Below, piece after piece: positions 16,096 to 23,347 of a stretch of 23,347 nt of DNA; the stretch's first letter is position 1, and each line of letters begins with the position of its first letter. Source of the stretch: Cyanobacteria bacterium UBA11370 (GTDB lineage Bacteria; Cyanobacteriota; Cyanobacteriia; Cyanobacteriales; Coleofasciculaceae); NCBI GenBank assembly GCA_003486645.1, contig DNGI01000422.1, positions 1 through 23,347 of the forward strand, given 5' to 3'. A program made the translations under genes and the position numbers. The notes beneath the pieces were generated by a model. The model was not told the origin of the DNA, ran no database searches, and saw only the letters and a list, made by a program, of their open reading frames with translations.

Positions 16096-16821
16096 ATGAA
16101 AAAGTATTTAAACTGTATCACTGGATCAGCCTTTACAGCAATAATCTCAATCTTTCTGATAAAGCAACCGGCCAAGGCTGATATATCTCGATCTATTAGA
16201 GTTGGGTCATTTCCCAACCAAGCCTTGACATTTAATTGTGATCCTTCCTTAAGAACGCTAAAAATTAGTTGTAGTTTTTTCGAGGACACAGACAGCTTTT
16301 TGTTTTCTATGTCAGGATTCAATCAAACCCAAGATTTGAAGATTGATTTTAATTTTAGAGGACAGGACTGGAGGGTTGGTGTGGGATTTGATTATGATGA
16401 TAACGATGACCTTTTTGAATTGGATGACACGATTACTGTAGATGTAGAAGGTATCTATAGAAGGCGTAGACCAGGACAAGAGTATCCTGGTTCTAGTTTT
16501 ATTATTGATGAGCTTGAAATAGAAGCAGGTGAAACAAATTCGGATAGGAAAACTTTATTTGCACCAACTCAATTCTCCAATAGGAGAGGTTTTGATAAGA
16601 TTACTGTCAATTTGAATGGGGAAAGTAGAGATGTTGGATGCGAAACTATTGGCGCTTTCGATTGTGATGATTTTAGGACATGGAGAGTTGATATTTCAGG
16701 ACAACATTTTCAATCCCGACGCACAGTTCCCGAACCTTCAACATGGCTAGGTGCTACTTTTACTATTGGCTTAGGAGCCTGGTGGCAGAAGGCGGCTTTA
16801 AAAAAGAGCAAAAAGAAGTAG
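16096..16821 (+). CDS. PEP-CTERM sorting-domain protein
   Basis: This 241-residue exported protein has an N-terminal signal peptide (MKKYLNCITGSAFTAIISIF, cleavage near AKA-D at about 29) and a C-terminal PEP-CTERM signal: VPEPS at about 211-215, a hydrophobic segment (TWLGATFTIGLGAWW) and a basic tail (KKSKKK). Such signals are cut and anchored by an exosortase, which is not in this window. The body (30-210) is Asp/Glu-rich and beta-strand-like (DYDDNDDLFELDDTITVDVE), with cysteines in paired spots. No enzyme motif is seen. The ribosome-binding site AAGGAGG is strong and well spaced. Probably a surface or extracellular matrix protein; exact role unknown. Confidence 0.88.
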   Translation: MKKYLNCITGSAFTAIISIFLIKQPAKADISRSIRVGSFPNQALTFNCDPSLRTLKISCSFFEDTDSFLFSMSGFNQTQDLKIDFNFRGQDWRVGVGFDYDDNDDLFELDDTITVDVEGIYRRRRPGQEYPGSSFIIDELEIEAGETNSDRKTLFAPTQFSNRRGFDKITVNLNGESRDVGCETIGAFDCDDFRTWRVDISGQHFQSRRTVPEPSTWLGATFTIGLGAWWQKAALKKSKKK

Positions 16822-16833
16822 AGTATCTGAAAT

Positions 16834-16881
16834 AGGACTTACGCACTGTAAATCGCACCCATATGAATTTGCGTAAGTCCT
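16834..16881. repeat. Perfect 12-bp inverted repeat aggacttacgca
   Basis: Copies at 16834-16845 and, inverted, at 16870-16881 are separated by 24 bp. It starts 13 bp after the PEP-CTERM stop codon. The ggacttacgca motif recurs as terminal repeats of small mobile elements in many cyanobacteria (from memory). It may also act as a transcript-ending stem, though no T-run follows. Confidence 0.6.
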
Positions 16882-16905
16882 GAGAGTAAGCCTTAAATTA
16901 ATGAT

Positions 16906-17120
16906 TTAGCTCACTAAATTCTTTTCCTCTAAGGCTTTTACTTTGTCTGCCAGTGACAAAATTGTCTTCTGCTGCTCTTGAACAACTTTGGTTAGGACTC
17001 CTACGATGTCTAGGGGACGAATCGCTTTTCTATCAGAACTTGCTACAATCTCTGGAACATCAGCCAAGAATGTTTGGTGATGCCGCCGATTATTGTTGCA
17101 AAACTTGACAATAAGGCGAT
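16906..17120 (-). pseudogene. C-terminal remnant of a tail-fibre/endosialidase-chaperone-like protein
   Basis: An open minus-strand frame reads ...HHQTFLADVPEIVASSDRKA, then IRPLDIVGVLTKVVQEQQKT, then a coiled-coil end LADKVKALEEKNLVS and a stop at 16906-16908. This resembles the C-terminal part of cyanobacterial proteins with an intramolecular chaperone (peptidase S74-like) region, where a DVP-x-(I/L)VA block precedes a short coiled coil. There is no ATG upstream, and a stop lies about 30 codons before the DVPE block. Only a fragment remains. The family match is from memory. Confidence 0.5.
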
Positions 17121-17452
17121 AAAAGCAAAACTTTTAGTTACTCTGAACCAGCAGCTAGCTACTACAAAACAAAGGAGAGGAGGTACCTAATACTCCCTCT
17201 CCCCATAGCTTGCTCCTTCCTCACTTAATGTTGAGGAAAAAACTGTTAGCAATGAACTTTATAGCCTTTCTCAAATGTCAAATGGGTGATACCATTTAGT
17301 TTAAAGTTTGGCACATATTTTCTAATTGCTCCCCCCTTAGTAAGAGGAGTTGGGGAGCAAATGTGATATTGAAAAAGCAAATTGGCATGAGGTATATTTG
17401 ATTTTATTCCCTACTCCCTATTCCCAAAACCTAGAGAGGAGATTAACTATCA
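17121..17452. other. Non-coding stretch
   Basis: No gene is seen here. The stretch holds a purine-rich run (aaaggagaggaggtacc) with no open frame worth reporting and the stem-loop at 17326-17360. Confidence 0.5.
17326..17360 (-). terminator. Stem-loop downstream of the small four-cysteine protein gene
   Basis: The perfect 9-bp arms ttgctcccc (17326-17334) and ggggagcaa (17352-17360) lie about 93 nt past the stop of the minus-strand gene. On that strand no run of T follows, only AT-rich sequence. It could be a transcript-end or stabilising structure; a small mobile repeat is an alternative. Confidence 0.35.
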
Positions 17453-17833
17453 TTACCAACGAACATATTGTGGGTTTGAGCCTGTTTTTGGTTGACCACA
17501 GAACCAAGAATAAGGATTGTTAAAGTTGCCGTAGCCGTGTGGTTTATAGTAACCATAGGCTTTCAGACAAGCATCGCCCACATCTATTCCGTAATCAGTA
17601 GATCGATAGCTATTTGTTATTCGACATTTCCATCCAGTTACATTGTTGTTTACCAAAACTGCGGTGCTAGTGGGATATTTTTTAGGACAGTACACACCAA
17701 AATCTATGCCGCGTCCCCAAGCATTGTCAGCAGCAGCTTGAGCTTTGACCTCTTGTACACCAGAACTAACAGCCAATAAAGTGGTAGTTAGTAGAATTGA
17801 AGAAAGCTTTAGGCTATTCATTAAAGTCTTCAT
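17453..17833 (-). CDS. Small exported four-cysteine protein, family not recognised
   Basis: This 126-residue protein has a clear signal peptide (hydrophobic LSSILLTTTLLAVSSGV, cleavage near VKAQA at about 32). The mature part of about 94 residues has four cysteines (YCPKK, WKCRIT, DACLKAYG, WFCGQP), enough for two disulfides, and is rich in Tyr, Gly and Asn (YGYYKPHGYGNFNNPYSWF). I recognise no family. It is a single minus-strand gene with a GGAGA nine bases before the ATG. It shares a conserved upstream block with the winged-helix gene at 5514-6080, placed at almost the same distance. A secreted cell-surface or signalling protein is possible, but no function can be given. Confidence 0.75.
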   Translation of the reverse strand: MKTLMNSLKLSSILLTTTLLAVSSGVQEVKAQAAADNAWGRGIDFGVYCPKKYPTSTAVLVNNNVTGWKCRITNSYRSTDYGIDVGDACLKAYGYYKPHGYGNFNNPYSWFCGQPKTGSNPQYVRW

Positions 17834-17924
17834 GCAAAAGTCTCCAATTGTTCAGATAAGGTAGAAATTAGGATTCGGAGGGTAGACGTAGAACTGTGTT
17901 ATCGAACTGTTAATCTGCAACACC

Positions 17925-18011
17925 GCTTTTTCTTGCTAACCTCTATTTATCTGTCACACCCTACTTAAAAATGTTTGGTAATCTTGCGGTTTTTTGTTAT
18001 AAAACTTCACA
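17925..18011 (-). promoter_or_regulatory. Conserved upstream block, copy B (before the four-cysteine protein)
   Basis: This matches 6181-6256: the core aacctctattt is identical at 17938-17948, and gttataaaacttcaca (17996-18011) differs at one base. The second box begins 163 nt before the start of the minus-strand gene, against 161 nt in copy A, which argues that the block serves the minus-strand gene in each case. Copy B is also 97 bp before the sigma-like gene on the plus strand, so it could influence that gene too. Confidence 0.5.
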
Positions 18012-18107
18012 AAAAAGCTTAAAGGCATGACTTTCCGTGGCTTATCGACGTTAGCTAGTATCAGTGAAAGGAGAAAATAATTTCATTCCCTTTCCGTCAA
18101 CCTCTTT

Positions 18108-18812
18108 ATGGATGAACGGCTTAGACAACTGATTGAAGCGACCTGCCAACAGCCAGATGGAAGCCTGAAGCGGCGAAGAGCCATGCATCGGTTACTCATT
18201 GAACTTCAGCGACTACCGGGACTCTTTAAATCCTCCCATCCAGACTACTTACAGGCACTCAACCAAACTTTAGAGTGGATCGGGCGATATATTTGTAGAG
18301 ACTTTGAACACCGTTCGCAGTCGTTGCAACAAAGCCTCGTCAACTGGATTAATGGCTACCTCTACTGGCGAATTAGAGACATACATTCCCTAGACGCTTC
18401 CAACCCAATCAGTTTGGATACGCTTATCGGTGACTCTGAATACGGAACACCTCTGGTTGACCAACTTTCAGAAACAGGGCTTAATACTCCTACCCTAAGT
18501 GGACTCGACGGTCATATTGAACGACTCCAGCAGCAGAAAATACAGCGTCTGGGTCTGAAGATGGAACGTTATATTCAGCAAGACCCTGAAAAGAAACTGC
18601 AAAACTGCTACCCTCGTACCTACCCAAATTGTAACTGTCAATTGCTCAGTCAAAAACGATACTTAAAAGACCCTCCAGACACATTCCAGGAGATTACTCA
18701 ACAGTTAAATATGCCACTTAGACAACTCACAAACCACTGGTATGGCAGATGCAAACCCCTCCTACAAGAAATTGCTAAGGATTTGGGGTATCGACCCCAT
18801 GAAGAACCATGA
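18108..18812 (+). CDS. Sigma-70-like regulatory protein
   Basis: This 234-residue protein has an arrangement resembling small sigma factors. A region-2-like segment lies at about 45-100 (YLQALNQTLEWIGRYICRDF; SLVNWINGYLYWRIRDIHS). A variable linker containing ISLDTLIGD follows, then a region-4-like C-terminus (about 190-230: FQEITQQLNMPLRQLTNHWY). The middle holds an unusual cysteine cluster (NCYPRTYPNCNCQ). Its stop overlaps the start of the DUF1822 gene (ATGA at 18809-18812), implying translational coupling. Related proteins head DUF1822 / CHASE2 / DUF928 clusters in cyanobacteria (from memory). Whether it truly directs RNA polymerase is not shown by sequence alone. No strong ribosome-binding site precedes the ATG. 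Confidence 0.6.
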   Translation: MDERLRQLIEATCQQPDGSLKRRRAMHRLLIELQRLPGLFKSSHPDYLQALNQTLEWIGRYICRDFEHRSQSLQQSLVNWINGYLYWRIRDIHSLDASNPISLDTLIGDSEYGTPLVDQLSETGLNTPTLSGLDGHIERLQQQKIQRLGLKMERYIQQDPEKKLQNCYPRTYPNCNCQLLSQKRYLKDPPDTFQEITQQLNMPLRQLTNHWYGRCKPLLQEIAKDLGYRPHEEP

Positions 18813-19792
18813 ATCCTATAAAAACACCCTACATTACTGTACCACTGGGTAGAGAAGCCCATGCTATTGCTGAACAATTTGCTATTGAACAAGACACACC
18901 TAGGAAGGGAAAAAAAGTTTACCTGAATACCTTAGCTGTCTACGCTGTTCATAGCTACCTGAAATGGTTGGCATACGAAACCGATCTCAATCAAAGTGAT
19001 AGTTGGCACCCAGCTTTACAACCCTTATCTGATGTTGCCGATCTAGTACTCCCCGGTATTGGGAAGTTAGAATGTCGTCCTGTTTTACCGGGGGAAACGT
19101 CGTTTTTGATACCTTCTGAAGCGACAGTAGACAGAATGGGTTATGTGGCGGTTCAGTTTAGCGAAAACCTAGACGAAGTGCAGCTTTTAGGATTTATCAG
19201 AACTGTGTCGGCTGCCAAAGTATCCCAGGAAATAGCGATCGCCAATCTCCAACCCCTCGAAATTCTTTTAGATTACATTCCTGATCATATTAATAACCCA
19301 TCTGTGAGAACTACCAGCACAATACCCGTGAACTTGAGCCGCTGGCTTGAAAATATCTTCGAGGCAGGTTGGCAGACTGCGGAAACACTCTTTAGCACCC
19401 AAGCTCCTCATCCTGCTTTTAGTATAGGCACCGTCAGAGAAATTGTTCCTAACAAAAAAGCCCCACATGTAAGACGAGGCAAGCTGATTGATTTAGGAAT
19501 ACAATTAGCCGATAAGCTCGTCGTCCTAATGATTACGCTCACGCCAGCAAGTGATGAGGAGGTGAACATTCGCCTACAAGTTTATCCAACTGGTGAGCAA
19601 ATTTATCTGCCACCCAATCTGCAACTGATGGTGCTAGATGAAGAAACCAACGCTCCTTTTACAGACCTACAGGTTACTGCTAGAAGTGAGGATAATTGCA
19701 TACAATTAGAGTTCAGTGGTCAACCAGGAGAAGGGTTTAGTATTAAGCTAGCTTTGGGAGATGTTAGCCTCATCGAAGATTTTGTAATTTGA
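18809..19792 (+). CDS. DUF1822 family protein
   Basis: This 327-residue soluble protein has the DUF1822 pattern: an N-terminal helix-rich part (VYLNTLAVYAVHSYLKWLAY, about 30-50), a section with GIGKLECRPVLPGE, then GYVAVQFSENLDEVQLLGFI, a middle region (about 170-195) with SRWLENIFEAGWQTAETLF, and a C-terminal beta-rich half ending in LQVTARSEDNCIQLEFSG. The N-terminal YLNTLAV motif is the hallmark I rely on. It has no signal peptide or membrane segment. It overlaps the sigma-like gene by 4 bp at its start and is followed within 30 bp by the CHAT-CHASE2 gene. The molecular function of DUF1822 is unknown. Its constant pairing with a sigma-like gene and a sensor suggests a signalling role (inference). 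Confidence 0.85.
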   Translation: MNPIKTPYITVPLGREAHAIAEQFAIEQDTPRKGKKVYLNTLAVYAVHSYLKWLAYETDLNQSDSWHPALQPLSDVADLVLPGIGKLECRPVLPGETSFLIPSEATVDRMGYVAVQFSENLDEVQLLGFIRTVSAAKVSQEIAIANLQPLEILLDYIPDHINNPSVRTTSTIPVNLSRWLENIFEAGWQTAETLFSTQAPHPAFSIGTVREIVPNKKAPHVRRGKLIDLGIQLADKLVVLMITLTPASDEEVNIRLQVYPTGEQIYLPPNLQLMVLDEETNAPFTDLQVTARSEDNCIQLEFSGQPGEGFSIKLALGDVSLIEDFVI

Positions 19793-19821
19793 GTGCATCA
19801 ACAGGTAAAAAGGAACCAGCA

Positions 19822-22281
19822 ATGAGGAAGCGAGTCATCCTAACGCTGATGGAAGGGAGTTTAGAGCAGGGGTTTCCGGCTATCTTACGAATTAGTCAGG
19901 ATGCAGCTTCTGCTCAAATGGGAATTCAAATTTCAGGTAAGCTACCTGCTGCACCCAATATTTTAGAACATTTCAAAAGTTGGCAGTTAGCTTATCACCA
20001 ACTAGTGATATCTGATTCTCGTATCAAAACCAAGTCAGCTCAGGTAAAAAACATTTCCTATCGTCAATTAGGGTCTAACTTCTTAGACTGTTTGAATGAC
20101 TGGCTCAATTCTGGGTCTCGTGAGTGGCAAAAAATTCGGGATGGATTGCAGAGAAATTTGAATGATACTGATGAAATTGAAGTCATCATTCAAACTAATG
20201 ATAGTTTACTGCGGCAATTCCCCTGGCATCTGTGGGACTTCTTTGAGTATTACTCATTAGCCGAAGTGTCCTTGAGTACCTCGGAGTATAAAATCCTGAA
20301 AAGATCATTTAGACAAAAATCTAATGCCAAAGTTAATATTTTAGCAATTCTTGGCAATAGCCAAGGAATCGATATTGCCAAAGATAGGAGTTTTTTAGAG
20401 CAATTATCAGAGCAAGCCGAACTCGAATTTTTAGTAGAACCGAAACTGGAAGAGTTAAATGATAAGCTTTGGGAAAAGGGATGGGATATCCTTTTTTTTG
20501 CAGGTCATAGCTCCAGTGAAGAAAAAGGGGAAATTCTGCTTAATCAAACAGACACGATTACGCTCGCGCAATTAAGATATGCCTTAAAACAAGCAATTGG
20601 CAGTGGCTTGCGCTTGGCAATTTTTAATTCCTGTGATGGCTTGGGTTTAGCCAAAGAACTTGAAGATTTACATATTGGGCAAGTTATTGTCATGCGAGAG
20701 CCAGTACCAGACGTGGTAGCTCAAGCTTTTTTAAGCTACTTTCTCACCGCTTTTTCGAGTGGGAAGTCTTTGTATGCTTCAGTACGAGAAGCACGAGAAC
20801 GGTTGCAAAGGTTAGAGAGCCAATATCCCTATGCGACTTGGTTACCAGTAATCTGCCAAAATCCTGCTGAAGTTTCTCCGACTTGGCAAGATTTGCGTGG
20901 TCTATTCAATAGAGATTTTATCCCCAATTTAGCTAATACTAACTCGCCGTCAAACTTAGTAAATAATAACGATCAAGAAGCAATTAGCCACCCACAACTG
21001 GATGTAAATCAGCAGGAAGAAGATAATCGCCCATCCAGCAAAAAACGCTTCCGTTTCGTGCTGGTAGCAACTGGGATTGTAACAGCAATGATTCTGGGAT
21101 TGCGCTATTTAGGGATGCTACAAGCTCTAGAGTTAAAGGCATTCGACCAGCTCATGCGACTGCGCCCAGATGAACCGCAAGACTCGCGCCTTTTGGTCGT
21201 TACTATCACTGAAAATGATTTTCATCTGCCAGAGCAGAAGTCAAGAAAAGGGTCGCTATCGGATTTGGCACTAGCTCAACTTTTGGAAAAACTCGCACAG
21301 TTCAAACCGCGTGCGATCGGCTTAGATATTTATCGCGATGACCCCATAGAACCCAACTATAAAGATTTAGCCACTCGCCTGAAAAACGATGATAGTTTTT
21401 TTGTAGTTTGCAAAGTTAGCGAGGCGAACCATCCTGGCATTTCACCTCCTCCGGATGTCCCAATCGAACGTCTTGGCTTTAGTGATGTGGTTACGGACTC
21501 AGATGGCATCCTGCGCCGTCACCTCTTAGCCATGAAACCAGCGCCCTCATCTCCTTGTACAGCCTCCTACGCCCTCAGCGCCCAACTCGCATTCTATTAC
21601 TTAGAGGCGGAGGGCATTTCTGCCAAGTACGCCCCAACCGGGGATTTACAGATAGGTCAGGTTGTCTTCAAGCGTTTGTTCCCACACATGGGCGGGTATC
21701 AAAAGGTGGATGCGTGGGGCTATCAAATCTTACTCAATTACCGTTCCTACCGCTCTCCTCTAGAAATTGCTCCCACAGTTACACTAGCAGACGTTCTCAA
21801 TGGTAAAGTCAAGCCGGATCAGGTGAAGGATCGGATTGTCCTCATCGGCGTTACTGCCCCAAGCGCTCACGATTATCTTCCCACCCCTTACAGTCCTCAG
21901 CAGGGTTTTTACCAGGAAATGCCAGGAGTAATTATTCACGCACAAATGGTGAGTCAGATCCTAAGTGCGGTCAAAGATGGGCGACCCTTATTATCCGTTT
22001 GGCCTTTTTGGGGCGAAAGCCTCTGGATCTGGGGCTGGTCTGTAGTGGGAGGCATCCTCGTCTGGCGCTGCCGGAAGGGAAGCCATCGGGTTGTGTGGGG
22101 AGTAGTTGCACTGGGAAGTTTGTGCGGTCTTTGCTTTGGTTTGTTTCGGCAAAGCAGTTGTTGGATACCCCTTGTCCCATCAGCTTTGGCTTTAGTTTTC
22201 ACTGGTGGCACTGTGGTACTTTATACTGCCAGCCAAGAAAAGCGACAGCAGCATACATCAATAAATTTGGAATATGAGTAA
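19822..22281 (+). CDS. CHAT-CHASE2 transmembrane sensor protein
   Basis: From the ATG at 19822 this is an 819-residue protein in three parts. A cytoplasmic N-terminal CHAT-like domain (about 1-360) keeps a candidate His229 (FFAGHSS) and Cys271 (FNSCDGLG). A membrane segment lies near 414-433 (FVLVATGIVTAMILGLRYLG). Then comes an extracytoplasmic CHASE2 sensor domain (about 435-720: LELKAFDQLMRLRPDEPQDS; FKPRAIGLDIYRDD; DRIVLIGVTAPSAHDYLPTP), with three closing membrane segments. No kinase or cyclase output follows, so the N-terminal CHAT part is the only effector candidate. AGGA lies seven bases before the ATG. A TTG at 19789 overlapping the previous stop would add 11 residues and is less likely. 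The DUF928 gene overlaps its 3' end. The CHAT part could be an inactive or regulated protease. Confidence 0.87.
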   Translation: MRKRVILTLMEGSLEQGFPAILRISQDAASAQMGIQISGKLPAAPNILEHFKSWQLAYHQLVISDSRIKTKSAQVKNISYRQLGSNFLDCLNDWLNSGSREWQKIRDGLQRNLNDTDEIEVIIQTNDSLLRQFPWHLWDFFEYYSLAEVSLSTSEYKILKRSFRQKSNAKVNILAILGNSQGIDIAKDRSFLEQLSEQAELEFLVEPKLEELNDKLWEKGWDILFFAGHSSSEEKGEILLNQTDTITLAQLRYALKQAIGSGLRLAIFNSCDGLGLAKELEDLHIGQVIVMREPVPDVVAQAFLSYFLTAFSSGKSLYASVREARERLQRLESQYPYATWLPVICQNPAEVSPTWQDLRGLFNRDFIPNLANTNSPSNLVNNNDQEAISHPQLDVNQQEEDNRPSSKKRFRFVLVATGIVTAMILGLRYLGMLQALELKAFDQLMRLRPDEPQDSRLLVVTITENDFHLPEQKSRKGSLSDLALAQLLEKLAQFKPRAIGLDIYRDDPIEPNYKDLATRLKNDDSFFVVCKVSEANHPGISPPPDVPIERLGFSDVVTDSDGILRRHLLAMKPAPSSPCTASYALSAQLAFYYLEAEGISAKYAPTGDLQIGQVVFKRLFPHMGGYQKVDAWGYQILLNYRSYRSPLEIAPTVTLADVLNGKVKPDQVKDRIVLIGVTAPSAHDYLPTPYSPQQGFYQEMPGVIIHAQMVSQILSAVKDGRPLLSVWPFWGESLWIWGWSVVGGILVWRCRKGSHRVVWGVVALGSLCGLCFGLFRQSSCWIPLVPSALALVFTGGTVVLYTASQEKRQQHTSINLEYE

Positions 22282-23110
22282 GATGAAGTTACCTGTTCAA
22301 ACGATTGGACTTGCCGCGCTTTTTCTAGTATTATGCAGTCTCACAAAATTACAGGCACGGCCTGTCAGCAGCTTACTACTGGGTCAATACCCAATTTTAA
22401 ACCGTAGCGGACAATTAAATGAACCATTGATATTCGCCGCACCGCCTCTACCGGATGGTATTGGGGAACCGACCCGGCGCTCAGAGGCCGGAAGCCGTGG
22501 TTGTGAGGATGAGAGCAAACAGTCCGCTGCTTCTGAGAAAAAGCTGCTCACTGCCTTGGTTCCAGTTTATCCAGACTATCAGCCTTCGCCAGATTATCCA
22601 CCTGCCGAATTAGTATTAGGAACAACAACCGCTTTTTATCCTACCTTCTGGTTTTATATTCCTTATCAGCCCCCTTTTACTGGAGAGTTTGTGTTGCAAG
22701 ACAAAGAGGGGAACTTGGTTTACAAAACCAATGTGATGCTGCCTGAAACACCAGGAGTTATCAGTTTTTCCCTCCCGTCCACAGAACCACCCCTAAAAAT
22801 TGGCGAACGGTATCATTGGTATTTCAAAATTTACTGTAGGTCGGAACCACCACCTAGTTTTGTAGATGGGTGGCTCCAAATAGTTTCGCTCAACCCCGAC
22901 CTTAAAAGCCAGATAGAGAAAGCCACCCTCCCGGAGCAAGTGGCTCTTTATGCGATCAATGGTATTTGGTATGAAGCGTTGACCGCTGCCGCTGAACTTC
23001 GCCGCACCGACCCAAATGATACAAATTGGACTGCCCTGTTGCAAGCTGTTGGTTTGGACAATTTTGCAAAAGAACCAATGGTAGAGTGCTGTAAACCTGT
23101 AATGAGATAA
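22274..23110 (+). CDS. DUF928 family exported protein
   Basis: This 278-residue protein has a signal peptide (VQTIGLAALFLVLCSLTKLQ, cleavage near LQARP at about 29-30). A linker contains LPDGIGEPTRRSEAGSRGC, and the DUF928 domain covers about 95-270: PTFWFYIPYQPPFTGEFVLQ, ETPGVISFSLP, GERYHWYFKIYC and DGWLQIV, closing with a helical part (LYAINGIWYEALTAAAEL). The PxFWFYIPY and YHWYFK(I/V) blocks are typical. It starts with an 8-bp overlap onto the CHAT-CHASE2 stop (ATGAGTAA); an in-frame ATG at 22283 is a second choice. The function is unknown. Being exported and co-translated with a CHASE2 protein, it may bind the sensor's outer face (inference). Confidence 0.87.
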   Translation: MSKMKLPVQTIGLAALFLVLCSLTKLQARPVSSLLLGQYPILNRSGQLNEPLIFAAPPLPDGIGEPTRRSEAGSRGCEDESKQSAASEKKLLTALVPVYPDYQPSPDYPPAELVLGTTTAFYPTFWFYIPYQPPFTGEFVLQDKEGNLVYKTNVMLPETPGVISFSLPSTEPPLKIGERYHWYFKIYCRSEPPPSFVDGWLQIVSLNPDLKSQIEKATLPEQVALYAINGIWYEALTAAAELRRTDPNDTNWTALLQAVGLDNFAKEPMVECCKPVMR

Positions 23111-23347
23111 GGTGGCTTTGAGGCGTGTTACGAACACACTAAAAAGTGCTATTTTAGGCAAAGTTATTTATTTGGCACTTAGTAATACCAATTGGGTTTG
23201 ACTTTGGCACAAATGAGCTAAATCTATCCCAGGAGTAGCTGAAACAATTGTGTCATTCTTATACTCGATTGGTATAACACTTTGGTTAGTTTTCACCCTA
23301 CTTGGCTGTACTCCGTCTATAGGGAATAGACATCTTGCAAAAGTCGC

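Noticed and set aside
15954..16322. 122-residue minus-strand frame opposite the PEP-CTERM gene start
   Set aside because: It overlaps both the CHAT gene end and the strongly supported PEP-CTERM gene with its AAGGAGG site; no domain is seen.
21954..22277. Frames on both strands over the CHAT-CHASE2 C-terminus
   Set aside because: They are alternative readings of the region encoding the last three membrane segments.
23111..23347. Terminal stretch with ataccaatt...attggtat repeats and a cttgcaaaagtc end
   Set aside because: It looks like common cyanobacterial intergenic repeat sequence, but the window ends before any element can be defined.

Overview
The window reads as chromosomal DNA from a cyanobacterium, probably filamentous. 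The octamer GCGATCGC (HIP1) recurs, for example at 2902, 3131, 4482, 5025, 10183, 10207, 13327 and 19235. The gene families are also typically cyanobacterial: a cNMP-binding/C39 peptidase/ABC exporter with HlyD and a parvulin, a two-partner-secretion haemagglutinin next to a TPR-CHAT protein, a PEP-CTERM protein, and the set DUF1822 / CHAT-CHASE2 / DUF928. All identifications are by eye from motifs; no search was run.

Region 1 (146-6080, minus strand) is an export locus. In transcription order it holds a winged-helix DNA-binding protein related to IS630-type transposase N-termini, a peptidase-containing ABC exporter split by a one-base frameshift near 4473, an HlyD-type adaptor and a parvulin-type prolyl isomerase. 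A 113-bp inverted-repeat element lies between the first two genes.

Region 2 (6572-9264, plus strand), divergent from region 1, is the most interesting part. It encodes a 39-residue peptide ending ...ASRGGPR, an E1/ThiF-like adenylyltransferase with an N-terminal PqqD-like (RRE) domain and a four-cysteine zinc site, and a membrane M50-type metalloprotease that also carries an N-terminal PqqD-like domain. This is the layout of a RiPP (ribosomally made, modified peptide) locus. I infer that the E1 protein modifies the peptide, the M50 protein processes it, and the divergent C39 exporter may export it. I do not recognise it as a named RiPP class.

Region 3 (about 9265-10107) is decayed: a frameshifted transposase remnant and an upstream region with a short perfect hairpin.

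Region 4 (10108-15981) holds a secreted two-partner-secretion exoprotein with five beta-helix repeats, followed by an exported TPR-CHAT (caspase-like) protein. Its outer-membrane TpsB partner is not in the window.

Region 5 (16096-17833) has a PEP-CTERM protein, a remnant that looks like the C-terminal coiled coil of a tail-fibre/endosialidase-chaperone protein, several inverted repeats, and a small exported four-cysteine protein on the minus strand.

Region 6 (18108-23110) is a tightly overlapping four-gene operon: sigma-70-like protein, DUF1822 protein, CHAT-CHASE2 membrane protein and exported DUF928 protein. It looks like a sensory/regulatory unit.

A conserved upstream block (6181-6256 and 17925-18011) lies at nearly the same distance before two minus-strand genes, the winged-helix gene and the small four-cysteine protein. 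This suggests that regions 1 and 5 share regulation.
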